Shown here one piece after another: positions 56,758 through 64,000 of a DNA stretch of 64,000 bases. Source of the stretch: Symmachiella macrocystis (lineage in GTDB: Bacteria > Planctomycetota > Planctomycetia > Planctomycetales > Planctomycetaceae); assembly GCF_007860075.1 (NCBI RefSeq), contig NZ_SJPP01000001.1, positions 434,001 to 498,000 of the forward strand, in the 5' to 3' direction. The notes beneath the pieces were generated by a model that was not told the DNA's origin, made no database searches, and saw only the letters and a list, made by a program, of their open reading frames with translations. Every line of letters starts with the position of its first letter. Position 1 is the first letter of the stretch. The position numbers and the translations under genes are program-made.

Positions 56758-56846
56758 CGGAGAGAACAGGATTCGAACCTGCGGAACCCATTGCTGGGTT
56801 CACCGGTTTAGCAAACCGGCGCTTTCGACCACTCAGCCATCTCTCC
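56758..56846 (-). tRNA. tRNA-Ser (GCU)
   Basis: The reverse strand folds as a class II tRNA. The acceptor stem is GGAGAGA with TCTCTCC, discriminator G. The D arm is GCTGAGTGGTCGAAAGC. The anticodon stem-loop CCGGTTTGCTAAACCGG has anticodon GCT (56810-56812). The long variable arm is AACCCA-GCAA-TGGGTT, and the T loop has GGTTCGAATCC. The CCA end is not encoded. It reads AGC/AGU serine codons. Confidence 0.95.
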
Positions 56847-57017
56847 CGATTGAGTCGCGCCTCGCTGAGTCGCAACTCACAGTGATGATAAGCAAATGCG
56901 GGCCAAAAGCAAGTTTGACAGACAGTTTTCTTCGCCGGAGGAACGACAGAAGAGATTTGCCCCCTCAGTGGATTTCGCCCGGGCAATATGAGCGGCAGCG
57001 TGTTCTGCCACCGCCCC

Positions 57018-58037
57018 CTAAAACTCACCTACGATTTCACCACCGGCACGGGTCGAGAGGTCGCGCCATGTGAAGAGGCTGATGTTTTCGCTGACCGATC
57101 GTACCGAACCGTCCATCAACAAGGTGAAGACCATTCCGGTGTGATAACTGCGAGCGGTGACGGCTGCGCGGACGGGCTCACCCACACAGGGAGTCTTCCC
57201 TTCGCGACACGAAGTAAAATCGCCGCTCTCAGCTGAATCCGTGCCGTCGGTGATCGGAGTGATCGCGTTGGGCGTGAAGACTGTGGTAAAACCGGTTTGA
57301 TGCACGCGGCCATCGACCCACTCCGTATGGCCTGTGTCGGCCTTAAAACTGCCTGCGGTGAGTGCTGACAAGTCCGTCGGTGCGGTGGCAGGTCCGTCCA
57401 ATCCATCACGAATATAAGGCGTAAACGCTTTCACCTCCGCAAAGCAGAGCGTGTTGGTCGTGCCATCCGTAAAATCTCGGATCTTGGTGTTGCTATTCGG
57501 CCCAAACGAACCGTCGCTGAGTTGCCCTCCCAAAATGTACGTATCCGGGCCAATGACCTCCGTATCGCTGCTGTGCGTAAAAACGGTATAGGTCCCGCCG
57601 TTATACCCATACGACGTGGGGTAATAATCGCTGCCCCGGGGCTTGTCGTTGATATCACTGGGGCACAGATAGGTGGCGACGCGGACATTGGCAGGGGGCT
57701 GCCCTGCGGTATAGGACTGCTCCAAATCGGCGGTCTGATACAGGTTCACCCCGTCGACGTACGGCAGGATTCGGGCATGCAGCGACCACTGACCACCCGG
57801 TCCGCTGCCGAGAGAGAATGCCGGAGGAAATGCCCGGTTGACGTCAAGATAGTTGTGCAATGCCAAGCCAATTTGCTTGAGATTGTTGCGACACTGTGTC
57901 CGCCGTGCGGCTTCGCGTGCCTGCTGCACAGCGGGGAGCAACAGAGAGATCAGAATGGCAATAATTGCAATCACCACCAGCAACTCAATCAGAGTAAACC
58001 CGTTGCGACGATTTGGCAAAACACGTTTTGGAAGCAT
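57018..58037 (-). CDS. DUF1559 domain protein, prepilin-like N-terminus (copy 3)
   Basis: 339 residues from the ATG at 58037 ([14 protein letters not shown]); the open frame to 58124 was not used. The prepilin site is [20 protein letters not shown] followed by [12 protein letters not shown]. The end, [20 protein letters not shown], matches copy 1 at 14433, so these two are close paralogs, while copy 2 is more distant. A 7-1-7 palindrome resembling a Fur box lies 88 bases upstream. Envelope location is expected. Confidence 0.92.
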   Translation of the reverse strand: MLPKRVLPNRRNGFTLIELLVVIAIIAILISLLLPAVQQAREAARRTQCRNNLKQIGLALHNYLDVNRAFPPAFSLGSGPGGQWSLHARILPYVDGVNLYQTADLEQSYTAGQPPANVRVATYLCPSDINDKPRGSDYYPTSYGYNGGTYTVFTHSSDTEVIGPDTYILGGQLSDGSFGPNSNTKIRDFTDGTTNTLCFAEVKAFTPYIRDGLDGPATAPTDLSALTAGSFKADTGHTEWVDGRVHQTGFTTVFTPNAITPITDGTDSAESGDFTSCREGKTPCVGEPVRAAVTARSYHTGMVFTLLMDGSVRSVSENISLFTWRDLSTRAGGEIVGEF

Positions 58038-58398
58038 ATCCGAAATCCTAATCGAGAAACCACCACGACAATTGTTTGTCACCCAGCCAACAACGGCACC
58101 GAAAAACAGCATCGGCACAGACACTGAGACTCAGTCTCAACTGGATTCCAAGTATGGCCGAGTACAAAAAGACTGTCAATCCTCGATGCGAACTTTGTGA
58201 TCGATTTTCGGCAATTTCCCCACACACTGGTCATTTCGCCACCCGAATTGCAGTTTGTCACGCTTTACACATTGGGTTGGGTGCTTACAGATGACTCTGC
58301 CGTGGCGTCGCTGTTGGAGCGACGGGGTATTGATCAGCCTGTTGCTCTGCACGCAACGTGAGACTTTCTACCTAGAATGGCCGATCCCTAGCGGATGT
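58038..58398. other. Spacer between the lipoprotein gene and DUF1559 copy 3
   Basis: 361 bases holding the promoter region of the reverse-strand DUF1559 gene, including the palindrome listed at 58125-58139. No clear promoter hexamers or gene seen. Confidence 0.4.
58125..58139. promoter_or_regulatory. 7-1-7 palindrome, Fur-box-like operator candidate
   Basis: TGAGACT-C-AGTCTCA is a perfect inverted repeat of two heptamers around one base. The layout and the TGAGA/TCTCA ends match the classical 7-1-7 Fur box (TGATAAT-N-ATTATCA; TGAGAAT-N-ATTCTCA in some bacteria) with two symmetrical substitutions. It lies 88 bases upstream of the DUF1559 start. Fur-family control is inference. Confidence 0.4.
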
Positions 58399-58953
58399 TT
58401 ACCGGGACAAGCGAACCTGCAGAGACTCCAGCATCTCTTGCTCAAGCTCCGGGTCGCGTCCCAGGGGAATCCATCGACCGCGTGCGATGTCGGTCGAATC
58501 GATTTCCAACTCCCGCTGCAGCGGGATGTATTGACGGAAGGTAGCTCCACCGGGCGACATTTGCGATTGGCTGGCCACGTCTTCGCGTTCGCGATACACC
58601 TGCACGCTGATCAGATACCCATCCCCGGTCGGCGTCACATGCACGAAGGCCTTCCGCCGAATGGACTGCAGGGTACTTTCTAACCGGTTTTCGAATCCGA
58701 CGCTGTCGTGCTGCCACGGTTCCAACAGACCCGCGCCGACCTTGTACTGTGTCTCGATCACATTGTCGAAATGGTTTTCACGCTCGATGTAGAAATAGTC
58801 GTGCACCACATCGACCGTTTTCTCCCACACCATTTCATCGTTTTGTCCGCGCACAAACACCTGCCCGCCGGCCGGTACAGACGACATCGTCGCGCAACCG
58901 GTCAGGGACGCTTGTAGCATCAATGCCAGGAACAAACATTTTCGACAGGACAT
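58399..58953 (-). CDS. Lipoprotein of unknown function
   Basis: 184 residues from the ATG at 58953; a TTG three codons earlier is also possible. The signal peptide ends in the lipobox SLTGC (cleavage before Cys), so the mature protein is lipid-anchored. The mature part reads VWEKTVDVVHDYFYIEREN and YLISVQVYREREDV and ends in an acidic helix. No family is recognised with certainty. It is downstream of flgL on the same strand, with a 203-base spacer, so a flagellar role is not supported. Confidence 0.75.
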   Translation of the reverse strand: MSCRKCLFLALMLQASLTGCATMSSVPAGGQVFVRGQNDEMVWEKTVDVVHDYFYIERENHFDNVIETQYKVGAGLLEPWQHDSVGFENRLESTLQSIRRKAFVHVTPTGDGYLISVQVYREREDVASQSQMSPGGATFRQYIPLQRELEIDSTDIARGRWIPLGRDPELEQEMLESLQVRLSR

Positions 58954-59165
58954 GTGGGGCAACCAAACACAAAGATCACGCAGCGCTCAAAGGCGCTCGG
59001 TTTTCGGGGCGGTAGTGTCGCGATTGCCCCCCGTTGCGACAAGATCATTTTCCCGGAAAATGCGTTTTAAGATCGCTCTCAAAACAGGTATCGCTTTCCC
59101 GGGGCTATCGAGTCAGCAGCGGAGTACTTTTGAAATAACCGCCACAGGCCATTTGAAATGAGCCG

Positions 59166-61073
59166 CTAGATGTACGAGAACAGATTCAGTTGCAAAGTTG
59201 AGGCCGAGATTTGATAGGAGGCCTGCATGTAAGTCTGCAGCTGTGCGATGTTCGTGATGACTTCGGCGATGTCGACTTCGTATTCTTTCGACAATGTTTC
59301 GCGAATTTGTACTTCTTGGTCGGCGAGACGGTTGCCGACCTCATCCAACACTTTCAAGCGCGAGCCGACAGCACCGCGGGCCAAATTCACCCGCCGCAAT
59401 TCTCCATCCAGCATTTCGTTGAGTCGTTGCAACTCCTGATCGTCGCCATTGAGTAATGCCGTTTCCAATTTGGAGAGGATCGTCAGACTCCCCTGCACTT
59501 CCCGCTGATTCGTGTCGGTGCCCACAAGCGGGGTGCCGGGTCCAGTGGCTTCCGTCCCAACGACACCGAGCGCTTCGGCCAACGGTGTATTTTCGATGGT
59601 CAGCGGATTGCCGCCAATGGAAGTATCATCGATCGTAATTCCATTGCCGACGGCGTTCAGCGTGGCGGTGAGATTCGGCTCCGCATTGAGCGCATCCAAC
59701 ACGTCCTGCACGGTTCTTGCACCGGCCAGATCGATACTGGAGGTCGTGCCGTCACGGCGTTGGATCTCCAAGGGGATGCCGTCATCGACCGGTACGCCCT
59801 GCCCAAAGTTGAAGTCCTCTAATAATGTGCTCGACAGAGTCGTACGAATGCCCAAGTTTGTTGCGTTTTGGCCGCCGTTCTCACCGATCGAAAACCCAGC
59901 ACCACTCAGTCGGCTGGAAATCGCCAAGCCGGTCCCCGACTCATTGATGCCCACATCGAGATCCAAATCGGCCAACTCCAACGTATTCAACAAGTCCTCG
60001 ACGGTCACAGCTGCCGAAATATCGACGACTTGAGTTTTGTAACCGTTGGTAATCAACAGCCCGTTGCCAGCGGTAGCGCCAATGCCGGCCCCTCCGTTGA
60101 GATCGGCCAGATTCGTACCCAATGTAATTGCCGGATCGAGATCGCCACCGGTGACTGAAGCCGCAGGGCCACTCACAATCCCTAAATGCGCGGCCGTCGT
60201 GCCGCCACCCACTTCGGTCACTTCAATGTTTCCCGCTGAGGGCGTCAATTCTAGCCCATCTTGTGAGGCATTGATTGCGACCGTCAGTGTCGTGGGTTGT
60301 CCGGCGAAAGCATTTTCGAGAATCGCCTGTACGTCTTGGATGGTCTTAGCCGAGCTCAAATCGACAGTCACAGTCTCCGGCGTATTGTCGAGGGTGATCG
60401 TCAGTTCCCCCAGGTTGGCCCCTTGCCCGCCCTGCAGGTTGCTGATTCGCGTATCGAGCGTGAGCACCGGATCGATATCCGTGCCGACTGGTTCGGTCAA
60501 GGCGCCCAGTGCGGAATGCCCATCGAGGTTATTGGCGATCAACAGGTTGTTGTCGGCATAGGAATTGATATTGAACTGGTCGCCGTTGTAACGCACGAAG
60601 GTATCTTGCGAAGTAAACGGCGGCGAATCTGTTGCGGTTCCACCAAACAGGAAACGCCCGCGGAATTGTGTGTTGGCGGCGTTGAGCACTTGCGTTTTCA
60701 AGCTGGCCGCTTCCAACGCCATGGCATCTCGTTCGCTTTGCGTGCTGGAATCACCGATGCCGGCAACGATCAACCCTTTGGCCTGATTGAGCGCGTCGGA
60801 CACGGTGACCAAGCCCTGATCACTGGCCGACAACAATGACGACGACGTTTGCACGTTGGTTTGGTTTTGCGCCTGCAACTCCAAGGTCTTTTGCAGCGTA
60901 ATCGTCCGCACTGCCGCGGCAGGGCTTTCGCTGGCAAATTGAAACCGCACTCCGCTGGAGATCTGCTCTTGCAGTTGCGCCAGCATGCGCGTTTGTTCTT
61001 GGATATTAGAGTTGAGCCGGGAGGCAACCATTCCGTTGGGAATTCTGCCGGATAGTATCGGACCAAGGCTCAT
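59166..61073 (-). CDS. flgL: Flagellar hook-associated protein 3 (FlgL), with Flagellin_IN-like repeats
   Basis: 635 residues from the ATG at 61073 (MSLGPILSGRIPNGMVASRL). FlgL joins the hook to the filament. The N-terminal helix is typical, LQEQISSGVRFQFASESPAA, and the C-terminal helix contains EVDIAEVITNIAQLQTYMQA. Between them lie about three repeated domains of flagellin-IN type (for example TVDLSSAKTIQDVQAILENA, QVVDISAAVTVEDLLNTLEL and SIDLAGARTVQDVLDALNAE), making the protein twice the usual length. The frame extends to 61172, but no family residues precede Met 61073. It follows flgK after 257 bases. Confidence 0.88.
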   Translation of the reverse strand: MSLGPILSGRIPNGMVASRLNSNIQEQTRMLAQLQEQISSGVRFQFASESPAAAVRTITLQKTLELQAQNQTNVQTSSSLLSASDQGLVTVSDALNQAKGLIVAGIGDSSTQSERDAMALEAASLKTQVLNAANTQFRGRFLFGGTATDSPPFTSQDTFVRYNGDQFNINSYADNNLLIANNLDGHSALGALTEPVGTDIDPVLTLDTRISNLQGGQGANLGELTITLDNTPETVTVDLSSAKTIQDVQAILENAFAGQPTTLTVAINASQDGLELTPSAGNIEVTEVGGGTTAAHLGIVSGPAASVTGGDLDPAITLGTNLADLNGGAGIGATAGNGLLITNGYKTQVVDISAAVTVEDLLNTLELADLDLDVGINESGTGLAISSRLSGAGFSIGENGGQNATNLGIRTTLSSTLLEDFNFGQGVPVDDGIPLEIQRRDGTTSSIDLAGARTVQDVLDALNAEPNLTATLNAVGNGITIDDTSIGGNPLTIENTPLAEALGVVGTEATGPGTPLVGTDTNQREVQGSLTILSKLETALLNGDDQELQRLNEMLDGELRRVNLARGAVGSRLKVLDEVGNRLADQEVQIRETLSKEYEVDIAEVITNIAQLQTYMQASYQISASTLQLNLFSYI

Positions 61074-61330
61074 CGTCGTTACCGTATGGGTAATGAGATT
61101 GCGTATGCGTTCCCGTGCATCGTCGATGCGCACAGTCGAGAACGCCGTGTCACCGGTATCGACGTATTGCAACTGAAGCTGGGGAAAAACCGGCAGGACC
61201 GGCAGATCTTGACAGCACCGCCCGGCTTAACGCGCCGCAAATTGGAAAGGAGCGGATCCCAGACTTCGCTTCCAAGTCGAGCCGGAATACGCGAACAAAT
61301 ACCGGACTGTCTCTCGTAACGACCCGTGTC

Positions 61331-63031
61331 TCATAACGAAACGAGCGTTGACAACAATTCATCGATCACACCGATGAGCCGCGCCGCCATTTGATAAGAC
61401 CGCTGCAACTCCATGACCTTGATCGCCTCTTCGTCGAGACTGACGCCGGAAAACTGCTGCTTTTGCGTGACCAATGAATTTCGAAATGACTCAAACCCTT
61501 GGCGGACCGCCGTTTCAGAAGCCGAGTTTTGGGCCAATTCGGAAATCATGCCATCGTAATAGTCATCGAGATTCAGCTGCCCCAAAGCCTCGACTGGATT
61601 CTCGATGAACTTCGCCAACTTGAGCGCGTTGCTTCCATCGCCCGAGCCGCCTCCTTGGGCCACCGCGAATTTGGACGTGTCTTCGAGGACTGCCTGGTTG
61701 ACAGCGATGTCCGATGAACTGGATCCGGTGAAAAACGTATTGATGCCCAAAGCGGCCAGCGTTCCGGAATCGTCGTTGGCAAAATAGATTTCATAATTCG
61801 AATCCGCCTCAAGCTCCAAACGCCGATCCGGTGTGAGTGTCGCAGTCACATTCGAAATGGCATCCAAATCGGTTCGCAGGCTATCCAACGATGTGTTGGG
61901 CCCGGGATTGATACCGTCGAGGTCGATCTGAATGGTTGTTGTTTCGCGGGCCCCGGTGAGCTTGTTTTCGACGATCACCTCGAAGCTGCCATGCTCAGGT
62001 GCAAAGGCCAAGCCAGCCGCATCGAGACTGGCAGCGGTGTCCTCCACGCTATAGGTCCCAGCGACCGAATCGAAGCCCTCAGTCCCCTGCCCCGAGGCGT
62101 GGATCTTGTTGAATTCGAAGATGATGTTTTGCGTATACGTATCGAGTTCGTCGATAAATCCGCCGAGGATTTGGTCCCGACCGTCGATCACTCCGTTCAG
62201 TTCGCCCGATGTGCCGGGAAGATCTGAAATCGATCCTTCGACTTTCACGTTCAGGACTTGGGCCTCGCGATCAACGCTCACTTCGGTTTCTAGATGCTGA
62301 ACTTCCCCTTGCAATACCAAGTGGTCAGGGCCAACGAAAATGTCGAAGTAACCCGTTTCGCGTTCCACGGCGCGGATCGGGATGATTTCAGCAAGTCGGT
62401 TCATCGCATTGTACCGCTCGGTCCGCAATCCGCCCGCGTCGCTATTGAGCAATCCGCCCGCTTCGGTCTCGGTGATTTTCCTGTTCAGTTCCCCAATGCG
62501 ATCAATCAGCACGTTGGCTTCGTTCACCAAGTCGGTCACTTTTACGCCCAGGCTCGAGCGCTGGTCGTTGAACCGCGCCCGCATGTCAGCAATTTCCCGC
62601 GCGAATTCTACGCCCTGCTGAACCGCGATCTGGGCAACGGCGCTGACTTCGGGCTGATTGGCAAAGTCCTGTATTTTTCCCAAAAATTCATTCAGGCCCG
62701 TGGAGAGATCGCCGTCGCTAAGTTCATTAACGGTCGCTTCCAATTGCTTGTAGATGTCTTCCCGTTGTTGCGAGCCGTAAAAGTCAGACGAAGATGTGTG
62801 GATACGGGTTTCCAAATACTTGTCGATCTCCTGCCGGATGCCATCAACCAGCACACCGCCGCCGACGACCAGGGCTCCTTTTTTGGTCCCCTGGCTCGGA
62901 CTGAGGTACAACCGCTCACGGATATAACCGGGCGTGTTGGCGTTGGAGATGTTGTTGCCGGCGACCTCGATGCCGGTGGTGAACACCTCCAGCGAACGGC
63001 CCGCAATCGCTAATGCTGAATTCAGTCCCAT
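61331..63031 (-). CDS. flgK: Flagellar hook-associated protein 1 (FlgK)
   Basis: 566 residues. The N-terminus GLNSALAIAGRSLEVFTTGI followed by NNISNANTPGYIRERL is the rod/hook-type signature, and the C-terminus SLDEEAIKVMELQRSYQMAA is the FlgK end. FlgK is the first hook-filament junction protein and is secreted through the flagellar type III apparatus. A Flagellin_IN-like piece (TTTIQIDLDGINPGPNTSLD) is in the middle. The order flgJ-flgN-flgK-flgL on one strand supports the assignment. Confidence 0.94.
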   Translation of the reverse strand: MGLNSALAIAGRSLEVFTTGIEVAGNNISNANTPGYIRERLYLSPSQGTKKGALVVGGGVLVDGIRQEIDKYLETRIHTSSSDFYGSQQREDIYKQLEATVNELSDGDLSTGLNEFLGKIQDFANQPEVSAVAQIAVQQGVEFAREIADMRARFNDQRSSLGVKVTDLVNEANVLIDRIGELNRKITETEAGGLLNSDAGGLRTERYNAMNRLAEIIPIRAVERETGYFDIFVGPDHLVLQGEVQHLETEVSVDREAQVLNVKVEGSISDLPGTSGELNGVIDGRDQILGGFIDELDTYTQNIIFEFNKIHASGQGTEGFDSVAGTYSVEDTAASLDAAGLAFAPEHGSFEVIVENKLTGARETTTIQIDLDGINPGPNTSLDSLRTDLDAISNVTATLTPDRRLELEADSNYEIYFANDDSGTLAALGINTFFTGSSSSDIAVNQAVLEDTSKFAVAQGGGSGDGSNALKLAKFIENPVEALGQLNLDDYYDGMISELAQNSASETAVRQGFESFRNSLVTQKQQFSGVSLDEEAIKVMELQRSYQMAARLIGVIDELLSTLVSL

Positions 63032-63116
63032 GGAAGGGATTCCATTATCGTTGGTAAAGTGAAACCGCCACCCGGCACAGCCGATAGCCGACGATTCGCC
63101 TCAGATTCATGCAGAT

Positions 63117-63605
63117 TTATATCGAAGCATCGAGTAATGCGCCGCCCGTATGGGACTCATCATCCCCTTCGTGGTACGTCGGTGATTGTTGTCCGCAATG
63201 GGCGATCAAGTCGATCAGTTCTGTGTAATGATTGAACGAGCGATGCGAAATGATCCAATGCACCCAGCTTTCGTGCCGTAACTGCGCAGCTGTCTGCTGT
63301 GCCTGTTCGATCCGTGCGATTAGCTCGTCGCGCGTTTCCTGCGCGATGGCTTTGACCAAATGCAGTAACGACTGCGATGGCAAATCCCGCTCTTGCGCGA
63401 ACTCTAAAATCCGATTTCGCTCGCGCAACAGTTTTTGCAATCGGGTAATCAATACACTTTCATCGGCCGAGATGCGGGCGAGATCGTGGCCCTGGATCTG
63501 CGTCATGGCCGTCCGTTTTTCCGCCATCAAAGCTGATAGCTCACCTTGGACGACTTCCAACTGCGTCATAAACAGCGTGGTGGCTTCGAGTAATCGGTCG
63601 TTCAT
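63117..63605 (-). CDS. flgN: FlgN-like flagellar export chaperone
   Basis: 162 residues, mostly alpha-helical (LLEATTLFMTQLEVVQGELS and following), matching in size and place the FlgN-type chaperone that binds FlgK and FlgL before export. Primary-sequence similarity in this family is low, so position is the main evidence. Its ATG overlaps the stop of the upstream flgJ (ATGA), and it is 85 bases upstream of flgK. The C-terminus is acidic (EGDDESH). Confidence 0.72.
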   Translation of the reverse strand: MNDRLLEATTLFMTQLEVVQGELSALMAEKRTAMTQIQGHDLARISADESVLITRLQKLLRERNRILEFAQERDLPSQSLLHLVKAIAQETRDELIARIEQAQQTAAQLRHESWVHWIISHRSFNHYTELIDLIAHCGQQSPTYHEGDDESHTGGALLDASI

Positions 63606-63979
63606 AGGTTGGCTCCGCTAGTGCTGGTTGATTGAGCAGCCGCCGCAAACATCGACTCGCGGTTCCGGATAGCGGAGTATTGATCGAACAACGGTCCGGC
63701 AAAGGGACTGCCATGTTCTTCGGCCATCGACGAAGCAATCCGCTGGTCGAACTCGCCTTGAAAAATCTTCTCCGCTCGTCCGCCGTTGAAGTATTTGGTT
63801 TCGCGTTCAGTACTTCTAAGCGATTTGATCATCGTTTGATAAAAGGTGCCCGCGGCGAATTTTTGAAACGCCTGTTTCTCTTCCAATGCTTTCTCATCCG
63901 GCACCGTCTGCCGCGTTTGCTGCAGTTGCGTCGAGGCGGCGATGTTGTTGGAGATGCCGGAAGAAATGGGCGAAATCAT
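63602..63979 (-). CDS. flgJ: Rod-binding protein domain (FlgJ N-terminal type)
   Basis: 125 residues from the ATG at 63979. The central part, FQKFAAGTFYQTMIKSLRST and then KYFNGGRAEKIFQGEFDQRI and ASSMAEEHGSPFAGPLFDQY, is the rod-binding domain of FlgJ. The C-terminal muramidase domain of enteric FlgJ is absent, as in many other phyla. It is coupled to flgN. The next upstream gene is cut off by the window end; flgI or flgH would be expected there. Confidence 0.85.
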   Translation of the reverse strand: MISPISSGISNNIAASTQLQQTRQTVPDEKALEEKQAFQKFAAGTFYQTMIKSLRSTERETKYFNGGRAEKIFQGEFDQRIASSMAEEHGSPFAGPLFDQYSAIRNRESMFAAAAQSTSTSGANL

Positions 63980-64000
63980 GAGTGAATTCTTTCGGGAACG

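Noticed and set aside
58399-58953. Lipoprotein considered as a flagellar ring protein (FlgH-like)
   Set aside because: No FlgH motifs, wrong size for FlgH, and separated from flgL by a 203-base spacer.

Overview
The window looks like chromosomal DNA of a planctomycete (Planctomycetota, probably order Planctomycetales; I cannot name the genus). The evidence is the gene content: three DUF1559 prepilin-like proteins, a DUF1549/DUF1553 protein with CxxCH, three DUF1501 proteins with Tat-type N-termini, WD40 proteins beside them, three formylglycine-type sulfatases, a Hanks-type kinase with a membrane C-terminus, a Cys-rich mini-protein, and many GTG/TTG starts with GTGA or ATGA overlaps. No phage, CRISPR array, transposase or rRNA was seen. 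One tRNA (Ser, GCU) is present.

Layout. 1-3.6 kb: truncated Xer recombinase, a membrane protein, the EF-P lysine ligase EpmA and an SDR. 3.7-6.0 kb: a kinase with DFN in place of DFG. 6.3-14.4 kb: a forward run of DUF1549/DUF1553 (with a very long coiled-coil insert), DUF1501, WD40, amidohydrolase, Gfo/Idh/MocA oxidoreductase and a P460-type cytochrome. 14.4-18.7 kb: DUF1559 protein, then an intact histidine kinase/sigma-54 activator pair. 18.8-21.9 kb: sulfatase, aldo/keto reductase, beta-carbonic anhydrase. 22.1-22.9 kb: remains of a second two-component pair, both partners internally deleted. 23.0-32.8 kb: a reverse-strand cluster of two transglutaminase-like proteins (one fused to DUF2126), two circularly permuted ATP-grasp modules and two alpha-E modules. 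33.2-41.9 kb: a GH63/MGH1-like glycosidase, a K+ channel with RCK domain, type III glutamine synthetase behind a likely sigma-54 promoter, and soluble transhydrogenase. 42.0-45.1 kb: a compact reverse cluster of Cys-rich mini-protein, ModE-like regulator, small membrane protein, GIDDTD-motif protein and a DUF1559 protein. 45.4-49.1 kb: DUF1501-WD40-DUF1501. 49.3-54.1 kb: two sulfatases and an MFS symporter. 54.3-56.3 kb: HTTM protein with its partner and an RGGY-repeat secreted protein. 56.7-59 kb: tRNA-Ser, DUF1559 protein and a lipoprotein. 59.2-64 kb: flagellar flgJ-flgN-flgK-flgL.

How it fits together: the sulfatases, symporter, glycosidase and DUF1501/DUF1549 sets suggest a heterotroph feeding on sulfated and complex glycans. 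The ATP-grasp/alpha-E/transglutaminase block is a recognised but biochemically uncharacterised peptide-ligation type of system. Here it occurs in two versions, and in the fused version the ATP-grasp half has lost its expected active-site residues. That block, the ModE/Cys-rich/GIDDTD cluster and the coiled-coil DUF1553 protein are the best candidates for undescribed biology.
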